64,000 nucleotides of DNA from Gyrodactylus bullatarudis (taxonomy: Eukaryota; Platyhelminthes; Monogenea; Gyrodactylidea; Gyrodactylidae). Position 1 is the first letter of the stretch. Every line of letters begins with the position of its first letter. The notes beneath the pieces are model-generated. The model saw only the letters and a program-made list of their open reading frames with translations. It had not been told where the DNA came from and did not search any database. Positions 49,260 to 62,289 of this stretch are shown piece by piece. A program made the position numbers and the translations under genes. Where the stretch lies: NCBI GenBank assembly GCA_012064415.1, contig SSNU01000226.1:124001-188000 (forward strand). The letters run 5' to 3'.

Positions 49260-50710
49260 GATAACTTATCATACAAAAGATGAATGTCTTGACGATCCAA
49301 GTTTATTGAATAATGACAAAAGTGTTTCTTGAAAATTAGCAGTTTTTTAAATCTTACATATTCCAAGCTTGAACCAAGTAATAACCTAAAGCTAGTCAAT
49401 ATGAAGATGGGAATTTATGATTTTTACAAAATGGTTTTTTTTTCATCAAAAAATAGAATTTGATCAAGATTTTTTGGAATCTAGATCATGAGACCCTCTT
49501 TCACGATACGGAGAAAAGAAATTTAGAAAATATCAATTTTTAAGGAAGATACGGCAAATTTGAATTAGTAGTAGCATTTTTTGAGTTTTAAAAATTTTGT
49601 TGATTTCAAAGTGAGAGAATGATGAAAAGTTAATTTTTAGGATTACGATTAGACAAAGAAATCAAACATGCTGAACCATATTTTGAGTGTGAAAATTAAA
49701 AATGCTCAGATTACAAGCGTCTCAACCACTGAAAAAGGTACTTGAATATTACAGTACGCAAACGTCTGGAATAGGTTTTGGAAAATGTTCGATTATATTC
49801 CGATTAAAGTGTTATTTGCAAAAAATTCAATAACCATTAAATATAGAAATATTTCACTCATCAGGTTAAAGGGTAAATAATAAAGAAATTTATGAAAATC
49901 ATCTGCCAATGTTGTTCATATGACTAAAGAATGAGAAATATTTATTAATAGCTAAATAATAACGTTAATAGCACTCGACACAGTGATCACAAGAGATTTT
50001 ATCATGAAACAAAGATGGGCTGTTCCCTGAAAACACTTACAAGACAAATTTTACAAGCATCAAGTAGTATTCAAAGAAATGAATTTGCAGTTGAAAAAGA
50101 CCTGTATTGTCTAATAAAAATTTGAGAGTGAAGGTATACAATCATGTTTATAAGCACTCGTACTCATGCCTGGATACTGAGATATATCATGTGCCCTATT
50201 TTTTATTATTCTGAGAAAATATTTTATGATAAATAAAATGATACACTAGAATAATTTTAAGCGTTTAAAATCTTTTATGTATTATTTTTAACGTTTTTAT
50301 GTATTTTTTTATAAATCGAATTTTCAATGTTCAATTATAACTGAAAGGATCAAACAAAAGTTTAGTGCATTTACGTGAGTTTAGAATCTTGGCATTTACT
50401 TTTTGAGGGCCTAAATATTATTAAAATAATGAAGACATGAAAATGAGAATTCCCTATTTCTACAAGCAACTCAATATTTTGTTTAGACAGTCAAGAAAGA
50501 AATTATTTGCCTAATGTTAATCACAAATATGAGCATTCAATTGTTTCAAATTTTGAACTTAAAAGTAGAGAACATGCAAATTTTCCGTATTTTCTAAATT
50601 CAAAAATGGCTCAATTTTTGTCAGTTTGAAATTTTTTGGATGATATTTTTATTTTAAAAATTTGACAGCTTATTTCTCTGCGGGATTCAAAAGATAATTT
50701 TTTTCTTGGC
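49260..50710. other. Intergenic stretch with repeat ends, no gene
   Basis: TA|AAGCTAGTCAATATGAAG at 49394 is a left end of the TA-flanked family, with interior blocks to about 49680. No coding segment was recognised. Confidence 0.5.
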
Positions 50711-50724
50711 CGTCTGGAAAAAAA

Positions 50725-50765
50725 TACCGGTGTAAGATTCTGATGAGTACCGGTGAAATCATAAT
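50725..50765 (+). ncRNA. Hammerhead-like motif, partly decayed
   Basis: CUGAUGA (50740-50746) and GAAA (50755-50758) are intact and the loop segment ACCGGU matches the upstream ACCGGU, which is self-complementary. Helix III and the cleavage side no longer fold as in the other copies. Confidence 0.4.
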
Positions 50766-50779
50766 CCCCATAATGAATT

Positions 50780-51540
50780 TTTCATTGAAATCAGAAAAAT
50801 CTAGCTAAAATGTTATTCTGTAAATTATTGTACCTTATGAAATGTCTTTCAAAAAATCTTTAATTTTCTCGATATGAGTTTTCTTGAGACTTTATTAAGT
50901 GTTTGAGAATGTTTTGTACGACACATAGGGTTAAGTGTAAGTTTTCTAAAATTAGAATCTGTTAAAAAGCATGAAAAAATCAGTATAACCTTACACATGA
51001 GTCAAGTCTGAGTTGATCACAATCAAGCTTACATTTGTAATACCAATCAAATCACTAGTTTGTGAATATAGACAGATCTGATCATATTGATAAATATATA
51101 TAGAATATTTCTCACTATCCTTTTTCAATATTGAAAGATGTATTATAATAGATCAATATATGCATAGAAGAACAATAAATTGTGCATATATCGAATTGTT
51201 CATTTCAATGTGAATAGATTTGTATACTATTATTACTCAGTATATACAAATACATTTGGTGTGTATGCTATTTAATATATAGGTGTGTTTGTGTGCATCG
51301 AAGTATATTAGTTTATATTCTTTCACTATCAACATTCATTTGATATAATCAAAAGACAAGAAAAAAAGAGACAAACAAGGTTAAATAGAGAAGAGAAAAC
51401 GAGTACCAACTGATTCCTAGAAGAAAATAAAAAGAGGATCAAAGACCCATTTTATATATATATTATATATCGTTGGACTTTTTATCTTAGAGCATTCATT
51501 AAGCCCCTTCGAAAGTCATGCGAGAACTTATCTTGACTGG
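50780..51540 (+). promoter_or_regulatory. AT-rich region upstream of a candidate first exon
   Basis: It contains TATATATG-type simple repeats (51100-51300) and 'ttttatatatatattatatat' about 75-95 bp before the ATG at 51544. A promoter role is only inferred. Confidence 0.3.
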
Positions 51541-51543
51541 ATT

Positions 51544-51652
51544 ATGAAATGTTCAAACTATAATCATTATTTTATGCCTAATATCAAATTCCTTACTGCT
51601 ACCTTGTTGATGTTGGCAACTCTGCTTGAACTTTCCGATGGAAGTTATAAGA
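51544..51652 (+). CDS. Candidate first exon encoding a signal peptide; rest of gene not found
   Basis: From the ATG at 51544 (or the in-frame ATG at 51574), 36 codons run to a good donor, A|GTGAGT. The peptide has a polar start, then F-L-T-A-T-L-L-M-L-A-T-L-L-E-L-S-D-G-S, a typical signal sequence with a cleavage-like end. It is richer in GC than its surroundings. The intron starts in phase 1, as is common after signal-peptide exons of extracellular proteins. No downstream exon was recognised before 64 kb, so the intron would exceed 12 kb. It could also be chance. Confidence 0.45.
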
Positions 51653-51659
51653 GTGAGTA

Positions 51660-54110
51660 TTGAATGAATTATTCTTATTATTTTTGTTAAAAATCATCAG
51701 TATCGATTTATTAATTCTGACAAGATTGAATTTATGAAACTAATTTCCCAGATTTACGTTGGCTATGAAAATTGGAAGAAAACTTGGTAAACGTTCAACT
51801 ATTTTTTTTTCTTCTGAATTTTACATTTGCAAAAACAAGAGCATACATTTTGTAAGCATTTATAAGGGAACTGACTCTTCTGTAACACCAAAAAAATTTT
51901 CTAGAAGTTAATATTAATTGACTTGAATTGAACATGTCAAAAAACGTTACATGACTCAAAGCTAAATTCTCCAGGTTACCATTTATTGAATGTAAAAGCT
52001 GGATCTGAAGCTAATGCTTACGATCAAATTCATGACATTTGATAGATTCATACTTTTCTAAGAGAACTTTAGAGTTTTTTTAATCGAGTGTAAGCTAATG
52101 AAGAAATAAATAAAAGTAACCAAACTTAATTTCAAGTTGATCAATTGAGATTAATCTCATTTATGTGTATAGGGGATGATTAATTAGCAAAAAAAGTGAT
52201 ATAATATTATTATGGTTAGACATTTACAAAACCCCTATAACATAAATTACTATTCATTTTCCCAGGTAACAAAAAAAATATTTATCCTTTAATTTTTTAA
52301 ATGATGCAATCGTGTTTATCCACTCTTCACGAGACTCTGTGATTGATCTATGTATTAGAAGAAAATCAATAATTATTACCATAGAATAAAGAGAGAGAGA
52401 TATGTTGGAAAAGATTATTTTTATGCTATCGAATTTTCACAATAATTTTGTTGAGAAAATTATAAAAAGTAAGCTGTTGCGGGATATGCATGAAAAAATA
52501 TGAAAAATTAATCTAGGATGTTCTTGTTGTATTCTTCATCTAAAGTTTTTCTATATTGTTGTGAAAATTTGGTGGTAAAGAAATCTTCGATCAGAATCAA
52601 CTGTGAAATTGTAATGATTATTATGCAACTTTTAAACCGATTCTCAGGTGTTTTGAATTTTAAATTACACTTTGTTCTATAGATTAAATAGTAGAACTTA
52701 AAAAATTTCTAAAATCCCCTATCGATAAGATTTTAAAAAATGATTGTGTAAAAATATGGTCGATTCACTATTATAGGTGTCAGCATTTAGGAAGGACTAA
52801 AACAAGTTCTCAGAACTATCATCGAACATTAGAAATACAAAACTTTCTTTTGACAGGTAGGAATTTTTGTATTCATGAAAAATAATAATTTGATTTTATA
52901 AAGTAATATGAATTCAAATTTAAAATCAATAAAATAAAACATAAAAAACGTTTTTCATAATTACAGAAGCATATGAAGATATTCTGGAGGAAATTTTGGA
53001 TATTAATTTTATCATATCGAAAGGCGATTTTAGAAATTTTATTCTTGAAATTTTTTCATTTTTTTAAAATTAAAGCCAAATCTTTTTTTTTCGATTTTGA
53101 AATTTTCGATTTTTATGGCTCAACCCTAACAATACTAGCTCCGAAAAAATTACCTAAAATTGCACAGTTCAACTCTAGAGTATCCAAAATATAAACTTAC
53201 TAAAGCTAATCCATAGAAAATTTGCCCTCTCTTGTTTTGCAGTAATTTTTCTGAGTGACAAAGAGCCTAAGGGCTTTTTAACATCGATGAAATGAAAACG
53301 AAACCCTTGAATTTCATGCTCTTGTTATTTTCAATGACATGTAGTGAAATATTCCTTTTTAAGAAGAGGTAAAGTTGAATACTGTATTTTGTTAAGAAAT
53401 ATGTGCAAGCTAAAATATTTTTCAACAAGAATTAGTCACTATAATTCAGTCATCAACCGATTTCTCAAAATTTACAGCAACAGAGTTTATATTTGATCCA
53501 CTTAACAGATTTGAGCACAAAAACTAATTTATGAGTTTAAAGACTCGAGAAATTTGATGCTTAAAATTTCATGGAGATCATTCTTATATGCACAAATCCA
53601 AGTTTTGTTGAATATTTAATTATATTATGGTAATAGAGATTAAATTTACTCACTCTTGAGTTGTCTTGAGACATGATAATGATACTCAGTTGAATCAGAC
53701 AAAATGTGTCAATGTTTTTTTATTTATTTACAAATCAAACACATATTTAATTACTCTGAATCAATTGGTGAGATGTTGGCCGTTAAGTTATCTTTATTCA
53801 GAATAAGGCTTAATAAACCATCTATATTTTGAGTAAATAAAAACCTGAAACTTTAGAATGAAAGATATTATTTTTTTGTATTTTTTGGCTTTTTTCAATC
53901 TTAGATGGATTTTGTCAAACAATATTTTTTAGTAAAAAGTGATAATTCATGATAAGATGATTCTTTTCCCACAAAAGGAATTTCTTTTATAAGATTTTGT
54001 GTGGTTTCACTAACTTTGAATTTAAATTCATTATATAACAATAAAGGATTATTTTTCTGAGAAAATTTGAAGACATGAACGAAATACGATAGATAAATAA
54101 AATATCTGTT
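51660..54110. other. No coding segment recognised (possibly intron of the 51.5-kb gene)
   Basis: AT-rich. The open frame at 52973-53194 is Phe/Ile/Lys-rich and looks random. A faint copy of the 'cccctatcgataagat' repeat is at 52715. Confidence 0.45.
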
Positions 54111-54124
54111 TCCAATGAAGAATT

Positions 54125-54420
54125 CATTGTAAGGATTTAGAAGACAAGTGAATATTTAGTGATAAAGCTTATATTTCACCGGATCTCATCAGACTCTTAC
54201 ACCGGCTAGATATATATACAATTTTAAAACAGATAAAATGTTTAATAAAATCCTCTGATTGGTTCAATCGGATTTGAGCACAATAGAGCACAAGGGGAAG
54301 GACGGATTTCAATTCAATTGGTTGTTTGTCTCCAGGATCATTGTTTCCTCCTAACGCATCTATCCATCGTTGGTTGCCCACTTAGACTTTTACGTTTTCT
54401 GCCCTTCTTAGTGATTGCAG
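54125..54420 (-). mobile_element. PLE 3' end with ribozyme
   Basis: On the minus strand a basic coding block (K-K-G-R-K-R-K-S, 54420-54375, then a frame change into W-A-T-N-D) is followed by a CCAATCAG block (54263-54270), TATATATA (54211-54218) and the ribozyme. The same arrangement is at 21765-21900. The 70-codon open frame here is out of the true frame. Confidence 0.6.
54158..54206 (-). ncRNA. Hammerhead ribozyme, PLE-associated, intact core
   Basis: On the minus strand CUGAUGA (54192-54186) and GAAA (54177-54174) are intact and the cleavage triplet is AUC (cleavage after C54161). Helix I is AGU/ACU, helix II is one G-U pair, and helix III AUA/UAU surrounds an AAGCUU palindrome. CCGG in the loop can pair with CCGG upstream. 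Confidence 0.65.
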
Positions 54421-54429
54421 GTAAAATAT

Positions 54430-55380
54430 CGAAAAATAGCTGGTATAGAAACATTTTCGTTTTATAGCTTGAAGTAAATCTTATTTAAATTTAGATTTGA
54501 GCTATACTTAAAATTTTATTTATATTTTTAACTTCTAAAAAATGTATCAAATATTTTCATACTCGGTTCATTGGTTAAAATTATTCATTAGAAAATTTAT
54601 TGATTTTTTGTTAAAACTTATGCTGAGCCAATTTGTTTAGAGAAGAGATCTTGAAGTAACTCTTCAGCATCAACTCAAGTGAATAATATTTGAAATGTCT
54701 TAAAGAATCTTGAAAAAGGAAATTTAATTATCCCAATATTTTCCATCATATTATTGATGGTAAATCTGAATAAAATGAATTAATGATTAAACAGGGCAGG
54801 ACTCTCTTTAATTGGAAAAGATTACAGGAATTCAAATTTTGTACATTCAACATTTTTAGGCATTCAACGGAAAAAGAATTGGTCAGACTACTTACAGGTG
54901 AATTTTATTTATTCCTAAAAATTTGTGTAGTTAGTTTTCTTATGGCATAACTTAATACAGTTACAAAAAAAATTGGTACAAGTTTTTAATATCATAAAAT
55001 TTATCTCTAAGAACTCGAAGTAAATTGAGACTCTACAGAGTTTTAAATAGACCTGTATTTTAAGTCAATTGAAATTTTTCATAATAAATAATGGCTATTT
55101 GTCTAGACCTAATGAGGTAGATAATACGTATTGTTATTGGTTACATTTATTTTGAAAAATTGCTTAAACAGTGATTTATTCTTTTACTTGTAATTCAAAG
55201 ACCAGTTTTAAATCGATTTTAGGCGATGATACGCTCCTAAATTTTAATCTAATTTGGAATAATTTTTTTTGACATTTAGATTAGGCGAGAAAATCATATT
55301 TAGCCATAGAAGTTGAAGAGTGAAAATTTACCATCTTTACCTACCAAAGTATACTCATGAGGTCAATTTTTTTTATTTTT
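54430..55380. other. No coding segment recognised
   Basis: AT-rich sequence without recognisable domains or clear repeats. Confidence 0.5.
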
Positions 55381-55386
55381 TATAGC

Positions 55387-55702
55387 TAGGGCCTCAAAAA
55401 TAGTACCAAATGAAATAAAAATAGTTTCTCATAAACTGAAAAATAAGAAAAAAATAGTCCTATGAAGAAAATTTAAGAAATTTTGAAGTATTCAATTCTT
55501 GTGTCATCAAAATTTCTGATTTTTTGTCAATTTTTCCCCATTTAACTGTTATAGCGCATATTTTACAAAATAAATACTTATAGTTTAAATTTTAAATTCT
55601 ATGGAATAATTTTTGACGTGCTATCACCTTTAGATTATTGCAACTCAGCCAGTTCTTTGGTTAGAGTAAAAATAGACCAATTAGTACTTTTTTGAGGCCC
55701 TA
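55387..55702. mobile_element. hAT-type MITE, 316 bp
   Basis: The ends TAGGGCCTCAAAAATAGTAC and GTACTTTTTTGAGGCCCTA are those of the 48.7-kb copy. The flanking 8-mers TTTATAGC and GTTATAAC agree at 6 of 8 positions. Confidence 0.65.
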
Positions 55703-58380
55703 GTTATAACTGATAATAATTGATAACAATTTTATTAAAACTTAAGTGAGGTCGTATATGACCTCCGGTAAAGAGACGGATAAAGCCTATTAATGAAAAC
55801 GATTGAAGAGTTGATAGTTTTGTTGTGAATAACCCAATTATGAAAAAAATTCTAAAGGATTATTTTATTTATCAGATTTAATCAAATAATGCCATAAAAA
55901 ATAAAATTTCAAAGGTTTTTCTTGACACTAATCACGAAGTAGCCTTGGAATATAAAAATGATAAACGTTTATTTGAATCAAATTAATAAAAGGGTGGTTG
56001 AATAAAAATGGTATATTATCTGGAACTTGGAGATAATTTATTTCTTTTTTCATATCATAATTATGAAAGTTAATAAGTCGTCTTTGATCTTATTCTTGCA
56101 TCTCAATCTATAAAATGATTATATATTAACTTGGTTTATTTGAATTAAGAAGAAAAAAAGCTTTTCAAAATCTTTCTGGTGAGATTTTATTAACAAAAAA
56201 AGTGTTTAATTAAATTTTCAGTGTTTTAAAAAAATTAAGGGTCCACCAATAAATTCAGGTCTTCTTTTTGGTTAACTTCTAAAGGGAAAACTAATATGAG
56301 ACGATTCTAAATTTCAGATTAGAAATATATATATAAATATGATTTCTATTTTAACATTATCCCACCGAATTAAGCTCCAAAATATCTTTTTTTTTTAATT
56401 CTAAACGTTTTAAATCTCTACTACGAAATAATCTGATTAGGTTTATTGGGTTATACAAGAATTAGCCAAGCAGTATTTGTCATTCTTTAAAAAGTTTTTG
56501 CAACTTTAATCCAAGCTTGATTAGAATTTATCCTCGATATTCTGATAAAAAATCTAGATTTTACAACATCTGTCTAGTTGAAAAGATTTATTCATCTGTC
56601 CGATAGTCTGTTCTCTTTTTTATGCAAATACATTGCTCAATGATGAATAGGTTGTAGATTACAAGATTTTTTTTATGTGCTGTATTATCAATCTTTTGTT
56701 TATCCATATCCCGAAAATATTCCATGAGTCATCGGATTATTATATATCTTGCCCAACAAAAAGGTCATTGCCCTACAAGTTAGAACAAACTTTTGATGGT
56801 AATCCTATGAAAAATTTACACAATATGATACTCATCAATCTTCTATTATTCTAATACACTTGTTTATTCTGTTAATAAATAATTCCACATGGCAACCGAG
56901 ATCTTGATTAGATTTTCTAGCTATCTTGACCTCTGTTCTCTTATCCAGTATACTCTTTAGGTCGTAAATTGAAGAATTGTATTAAAAGAAGAACTTTTAG
57001 ATTTTTGAGTTATTTTATTTGGTAATACACCATAGCCAAAGAAATGTCTTATGAATGTGTATCACGTATGAGCTTGGAATACTTTTTAAATTGGTCTTTA
57101 TAACCCAAGGCTCAGAAAATACTTTTTTTATCTAAAATTCCATAGGAAATGTGTTAATATCCTACTGCTATATTAATTCAAAAAAAGTTGATTTTTGTTA
57201 AAAACGTTTTTATAGGAACCTATTTCCTAGAATTAAAATATTCTGTGTTTTGTATTTTATAATTATTTTATCTATTATCATCGAAAGGGGAAAGGAAATT
57301 CGGTGAATTTAGATCAAAAAGATAAATTCTTTCTTTTGATAACAGATTTTTAATTGTTTGTTCATATCTAAAACTATAAAACTACAATTAAAAATTTTTA
57401 TCACGAAAGTTACTGTCATTACTTTTAATACATGAGATGTTAGTGTATACCTCCCTCTCTCAGGTAATCAAATAGATTCTCATATTTCTATACTAATTAA
57501 TTAGAGCAGTATTTTATCATTTTCAAGGTCGATTTTAACACACCCTTAGACTTGAGCATCAGGTGTTAATTACCAATTAAGAAATTGTAGATTGCTCATT
57601 AAATTTCAAATAAAATCGAGTTATTAGACTATCGAATGTAACCTGTCTGAGTTCTATCGTCTATAGAAAATTAGGTTGGAATTTATAAGACCAAAAATTG
57701 AAAATTAGTAGAAAAAAATGTTTGTCTATTCCAAACTAATAAATTGAATTCTTATTGCATTGTGAAAATTGAGTTTTCTCTATTCAATCGATATTACTTG
57801 GAAAAAAAGATTGGTTAACCAATGAGAATAACCATATTTCTGTCTGATCTAAATCAACTAGTCTTGATTTTTTTCATTCTTGCTTTAAATTCTGATTATT
57901 AAGATATACTAAAACAAGTTTATGTAAATTAGCAAAGTCGGTGCGAGCTAATTTCACGAATCTTGAGTGTTATTTAACAGATGGATCATTTGTTATAAAA
58001 ATTGAATGGTCATCTTAATTTTGATTAGTGACAGAATGATCAGCAAAATTAGCTGGACACGAGAAAGAAATTAAATCAGTCTATTGGTACAAGATGATTG
58101 TCCCTTGTGATCGTAAATATGAATTATTCAAATTGATTGGAAACGAGATTAAATTTATCATTATTCAATTCTTATTGATTATAATCATAGAAGCTTTAAT
58201 TTCTCATCATGATTCTTGTATATTCAATGAATATTATTCATTAAGCGAATAAAATAGATTTTACAGTGTTATGATGAAAATTTGACTGACAAATATCGTT
58301 AGTGAGAGAAAATAGTATATGAAATTGAAGAACAATTAAGCTGTCATGGGTTTTTGTAAAACTAGACTAGGGTGAAGTTA
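55703..58380. other. No coding segment recognised
   Basis: AT-rich. No RNA gene or clear mobile element was recognised. Confidence 0.5.
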
Positions 58381-58384
58381 ATAG

Positions 58385-58540
58385 ACCTGGACGAAATTTT
58401 TCAAAATTACTAAAATCGCCCATCGATATGATAAATTTAATCTTCAAGTATTTTAATAGTATCCCACCAAATTTCGCTTCAAAATACCTTTCTATGCCTC
58501 TGGAATAAGATGAACAAAATTGTGAAATTTTTCAAATTAA
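58385..58540. repeat. Dispersed ~155-bp repeat
   Basis: 'gacgaaatttttcaaaattac', 'tcccaccaaatttcgcttcaaaat' and 'ctggaataagat.aacaaaattgtg' are shared with 4555-4700, and in part with 33655-33720. Family unknown. Confidence 0.55.
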
Positions 58541-58544
58541 AAAC

Positions 58545-61500
58545 GTTTTCTACTGTTTTTTTTTTCATAATTTTATCCTGAATTCACATTATTTACTCCT
58601 AAAAGTTACAAAAATGACTTAAATCCTATTTTAATTGTTTTTTCACTAATTTAAAATTCTTCGCTACGTTATTCATGTTTAAGATTCGATTTTCAATCAA
58701 TTCTATCATTTAAATCATGAACATCTAATATTTATCTTGAATAGAACTGTAGTTGGTGTCATGATGAGAAATCATTACTCTTACAAAAACCTCAATACTT
58801 TTCTCCCGATAGTCAGAAAGACAAATATTCTCCGGATCTCAACCGATATGTTGTTAAAATAAAATAGGCAAATCTTTGGAAAATTTGCCACTAAAGACTT
58901 TTTTAACGTTGATAAAATGAAAAACAAATCGAACCAAAAAATTGAATCTTTTAAAAGTTTAACTAGCTAACTTTGTAAATTCCTGATAAATTCATAGATG
59001 AAATTTATAAAAATCTCTTTTTTCGATTCACAAGACTAATTAATGATTATTAGGGTACGCAAAAATGCTATTTAAGCTTGAAATTTTATTGTTTGATTAA
59101 AAACACAAGTTTAAAATCCTCAGGTTTGACTACATCGAAAATAATATTGAATAATTTTTGCTATTTTGTTTAAGCAGAATACTACTTTTTGCTAATTTCA
59201 GTCACCTCAGTTACAGATTATAATTTTCATCTTGAATTATTTCATGCTTGAATGGATGAAAGATAAATTCTGATCGGTTGTTCGTTTTTTTAAGAAAATG
59301 AGATTTCCCCTACCTACTGTAAAACCAAGATAAATAATTCATTGGAAGATGAAAATTTCTAAGAATGTTTTGTATTTTTGGCGAATTTAGATGAGAAATA
59401 AAATTACTTAGTCTGTATATGGTTTTTATTCTTGCTAAAAATTGCTATATTTTCAAACTATGAAAAATTACTGAAAATTGCTAATTTTCACCAATGGAAT
59501 GCTATGTATTTTAGAGAATAATTCTTACTATTTTCTGCATACCCCAATGATTAGAACAAATTATTGTTTATGTATTTGACAAAAATTAGTTTCCAATTTC
59601 TATCTTATCAATAAATAAATGAAATATGAAAAAATCCGTGGAATTAGCAAAAAGTCTATAGTTGATTAATTTCACTGTCTATTTGTAACGCTGAATAGGA
59701 AATCATAGTTTTTTCATTCAAGATTCAGAACTCTTTACTGGATTATGTGAAGTTTCTAGAGATTAGGTTAAGTAGATTTTGATAGACTCTTGAAATTAAA
59801 AAATAAATATTCAAAATCAGATCTCGAATAACTAAGGATTGAGAAACCAAAATTAGTAACTTGATTTACCAACACAACAGGGTTTTGTTTATATCTACTG
59901 ACAAATGAATGAATTTACGGACAAGGGATTTTTTGAAGGCTTCACGAAATTGTATCTTTCCATAAAGTACATACAAAGTAATCAAAATTTATTTTAAAAA
60001 AGGCTGTATATTTAAGTTGTTTATCGTTTGTTAGGTAGATTCAGAAAGATTTAATTATCACTGCTAGAAAATAACACTATACAAAATTTCAACTTTTATA
60101 TTCACTAGGATATCACAGGGGAAATTTGGGTGAGTTATCGTTCTGGATAAATGCAAAGTATGAAAACAATGCTATTCATATTCTAATGGATATATTCATT
60201 CATTCTTAACTAATCTAAAATCATCTCTATATAAGTTCAAGTAATGTATAGTACTTTGGATTGATCCAGATAAAACAGATAACATCCTTGGAATTTGATA
60301 TTCTCTTCAATGTTGTTTTTACTACATATTCCGGATACCATTTACTCTAGTAGAAAACTAATAGAGATTTGGCGGTAAATACTAAAAAAATCATTGGGAC
60401 TTTGCTTACAAGTGTAATAAGAATTCGTGAATCTCAATTATTTCACCAACGTTGCCGAGAAGATAAGCAGGGTGAGGATTTTCTCGACTTATAGCTCTTC
60501 TTGAAATAATTATTGACTCTGCCAAATAGGCGTACATCAGATCGATGAATAATGACGAGTTTCTGATCAAATTCAAAAAGCTTGTCTAATTTTGAAGCCA
60601 AAAATCAGCATTTTCAATGAGTCTACTTCATCATGGAATTCAAAAGAAAACTTTAGTCCTAACTATCTGGAGACAAATAATAAATTCTCACCTTCATGTC
60701 ATCTAGCTTTAAATTTAAGAATATAAATAGCATAATTCGGGACATATTGGGTTAATCTTAATTTGAGGAAGCATTGAATGCGATTAGTCCAAAGTACTTC
60801 TTAGTTGTATGATAAAAAATTTCTTTTGTATTTACCGGCCTCTTAATTGAGAATATGTATAGCATATAAATTTCTGGCAAAAATTTTCCACCGCAAGTGA
60901 AAAAGCTGCTTTTTTATATGCCCTTGTCCTTACATAATCTTATCATTTATTGTTTAAAGTTCAATAGAATTTCTTTTTATGTGATGATATCATCAAATTC
61001 AAAGGTTTCATAAACAAAAAAAACCTTATCAACTATTATAAACCTTTCTTTCCTTACTTATCAGTGATTCTTCTAATTTGACCCTTGTTTAAGGTGATTG
61101 AAAAATAAGATCAAAAACTGAAAAAAATGTCTTTGATAAAAAAAAGAGTAAAAAGTCATATTTTGTCTATTGTATTGTGTTTTATCAAGTAAATATTTCA
61201 GCTTCTTCTTATCTTGTTCTTCTCTGATTTTGTAATGCATATAATAATTATTCATATCAAAAACACTAAATACTTTTCTCTAATACTACAACTTCATTCA
61301 CATTCAATGAAAAATAGTGTATAAAAACATTATCATTATTATACATTGTAAAAGGTTATGCAAGTTCATATACACTTTGATGAAGCATATTTTTTTCAAC
61401 AAATATTGTTCATTTTAGTAATTTATGAAAAGATTATGTAAATTATGGGCAATCATTAAGTAATAAATATACTCATTGTGAATTTCTTGGATAGGATCAA

Positions 61501-62120
61501 TAAAAGTACAAGATTATTTTGTTTATTTCGCAAATAACGCCATTATTTTTAATAATTATGTAAAAATTGTGATACAGTAAAATTTAATGTTAAAGTGTAT
61601 TAAGAAAAAATAAATTTATGAAGCTGATTGAATTTTAAACCAATCAGATTTGAGTAAATTAAGATTCTTGTGATGAAGGAGAAATTCTTCATAAATCAAT
61701 ATAAACTTATGCGTTCAAAAAAACTATTTGTATAATCTTTAACTACCTTGGCCTATGTGAGTTTTTTCACTTTTCTCTCCACTGTTGCTAATTATTAGAG
61801 AGTTTTGGTGTTTTTTCAGCTTACATTATATTCTTATATTCTCTGACTTTTACTATTTCTTTCATAATTTGTAAATTTTTATCTTTAATGCATTCTTAAC
61901 TTATATCATTTTTAAAGTATTGCCACTGATGATGCTTTATGGAATGTACATATGGCCCTTAAATATATCTTTATTCTAATTCAAAAATTACGATTCAGTG
62001 AAAAATCACCTTTAAATAAAGCTTAACAACTTCGAGACCAGGAATAACACAAATTCAAACGACATATTTTTTATTTTAATATCATTAGTTAGTTGTGCTA
62101 ACGTTGAGAGCATGATAAGT
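58545..62120. other. No coding segment recognised
   Basis: AT-rich. A right end of the TA-flanked family (CTTCATGTCATCTAGCTT|TA) is at 60690-60710, with interior blocks to its left from about 60500. Nothing else was recognised. Confidence 0.5.
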
Positions 62121-62126
62121 AAAAAA

Positions 62127-62285
62127 GGATGCCGAAAGCTGATAATATACAGATTACCCCGCCCCCCTAAACACCTAAATCAGATCAAAATTTAATTTTT
62201 CTTTGTATTTTGTATATATCTGACATGTAAGAGGCTGATGAGTATGCCTGAAATAAAGCGCTTATTCCTCACACTTTCGGCATCC
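62127..62285 (+). mobile_element. Short element with ribozyme and inverted tips (relative of 19313-19506)
   Basis: The tips are GGATGCCGAAAG and CTTTCGGCATCC. The right half matches the 19.4-kb element. The left arm's ribozyme is deleted here. Confidence 0.6.
62222..62278 (+). ncRNA. Hammerhead ribozyme motif, intact core
   Basis: CUGAUGA (62235-62241) and GAAA (62250-62253) are intact. Helix I is GAGG (62231-62234) with CCUC, extended by UGU/ACA across an internal loop. Helix II is a single G-U pair. Helix III is AUAA/UUAU around a GCGC-type centre, which may favour a dimer. The loop AUGCC pairs with GACAU except for one mismatch. Confidence 0.6.
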
Positions 62286-62289
62286 TTTT

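Noticed and set aside
50714..50765. Calling the 50.7-kb site a functional ribozyme
   Set aside because: The core is intact, but helix III and the cleavage strand do not fold as in the family. It is kept only as a decayed motif.
54169..54381. 70-codon minus-strand open frame near 54.3 kb as a gene
   Set aside because: It runs through the ribozyme and promoter module of a PLE end and is out of the element's coding frame.
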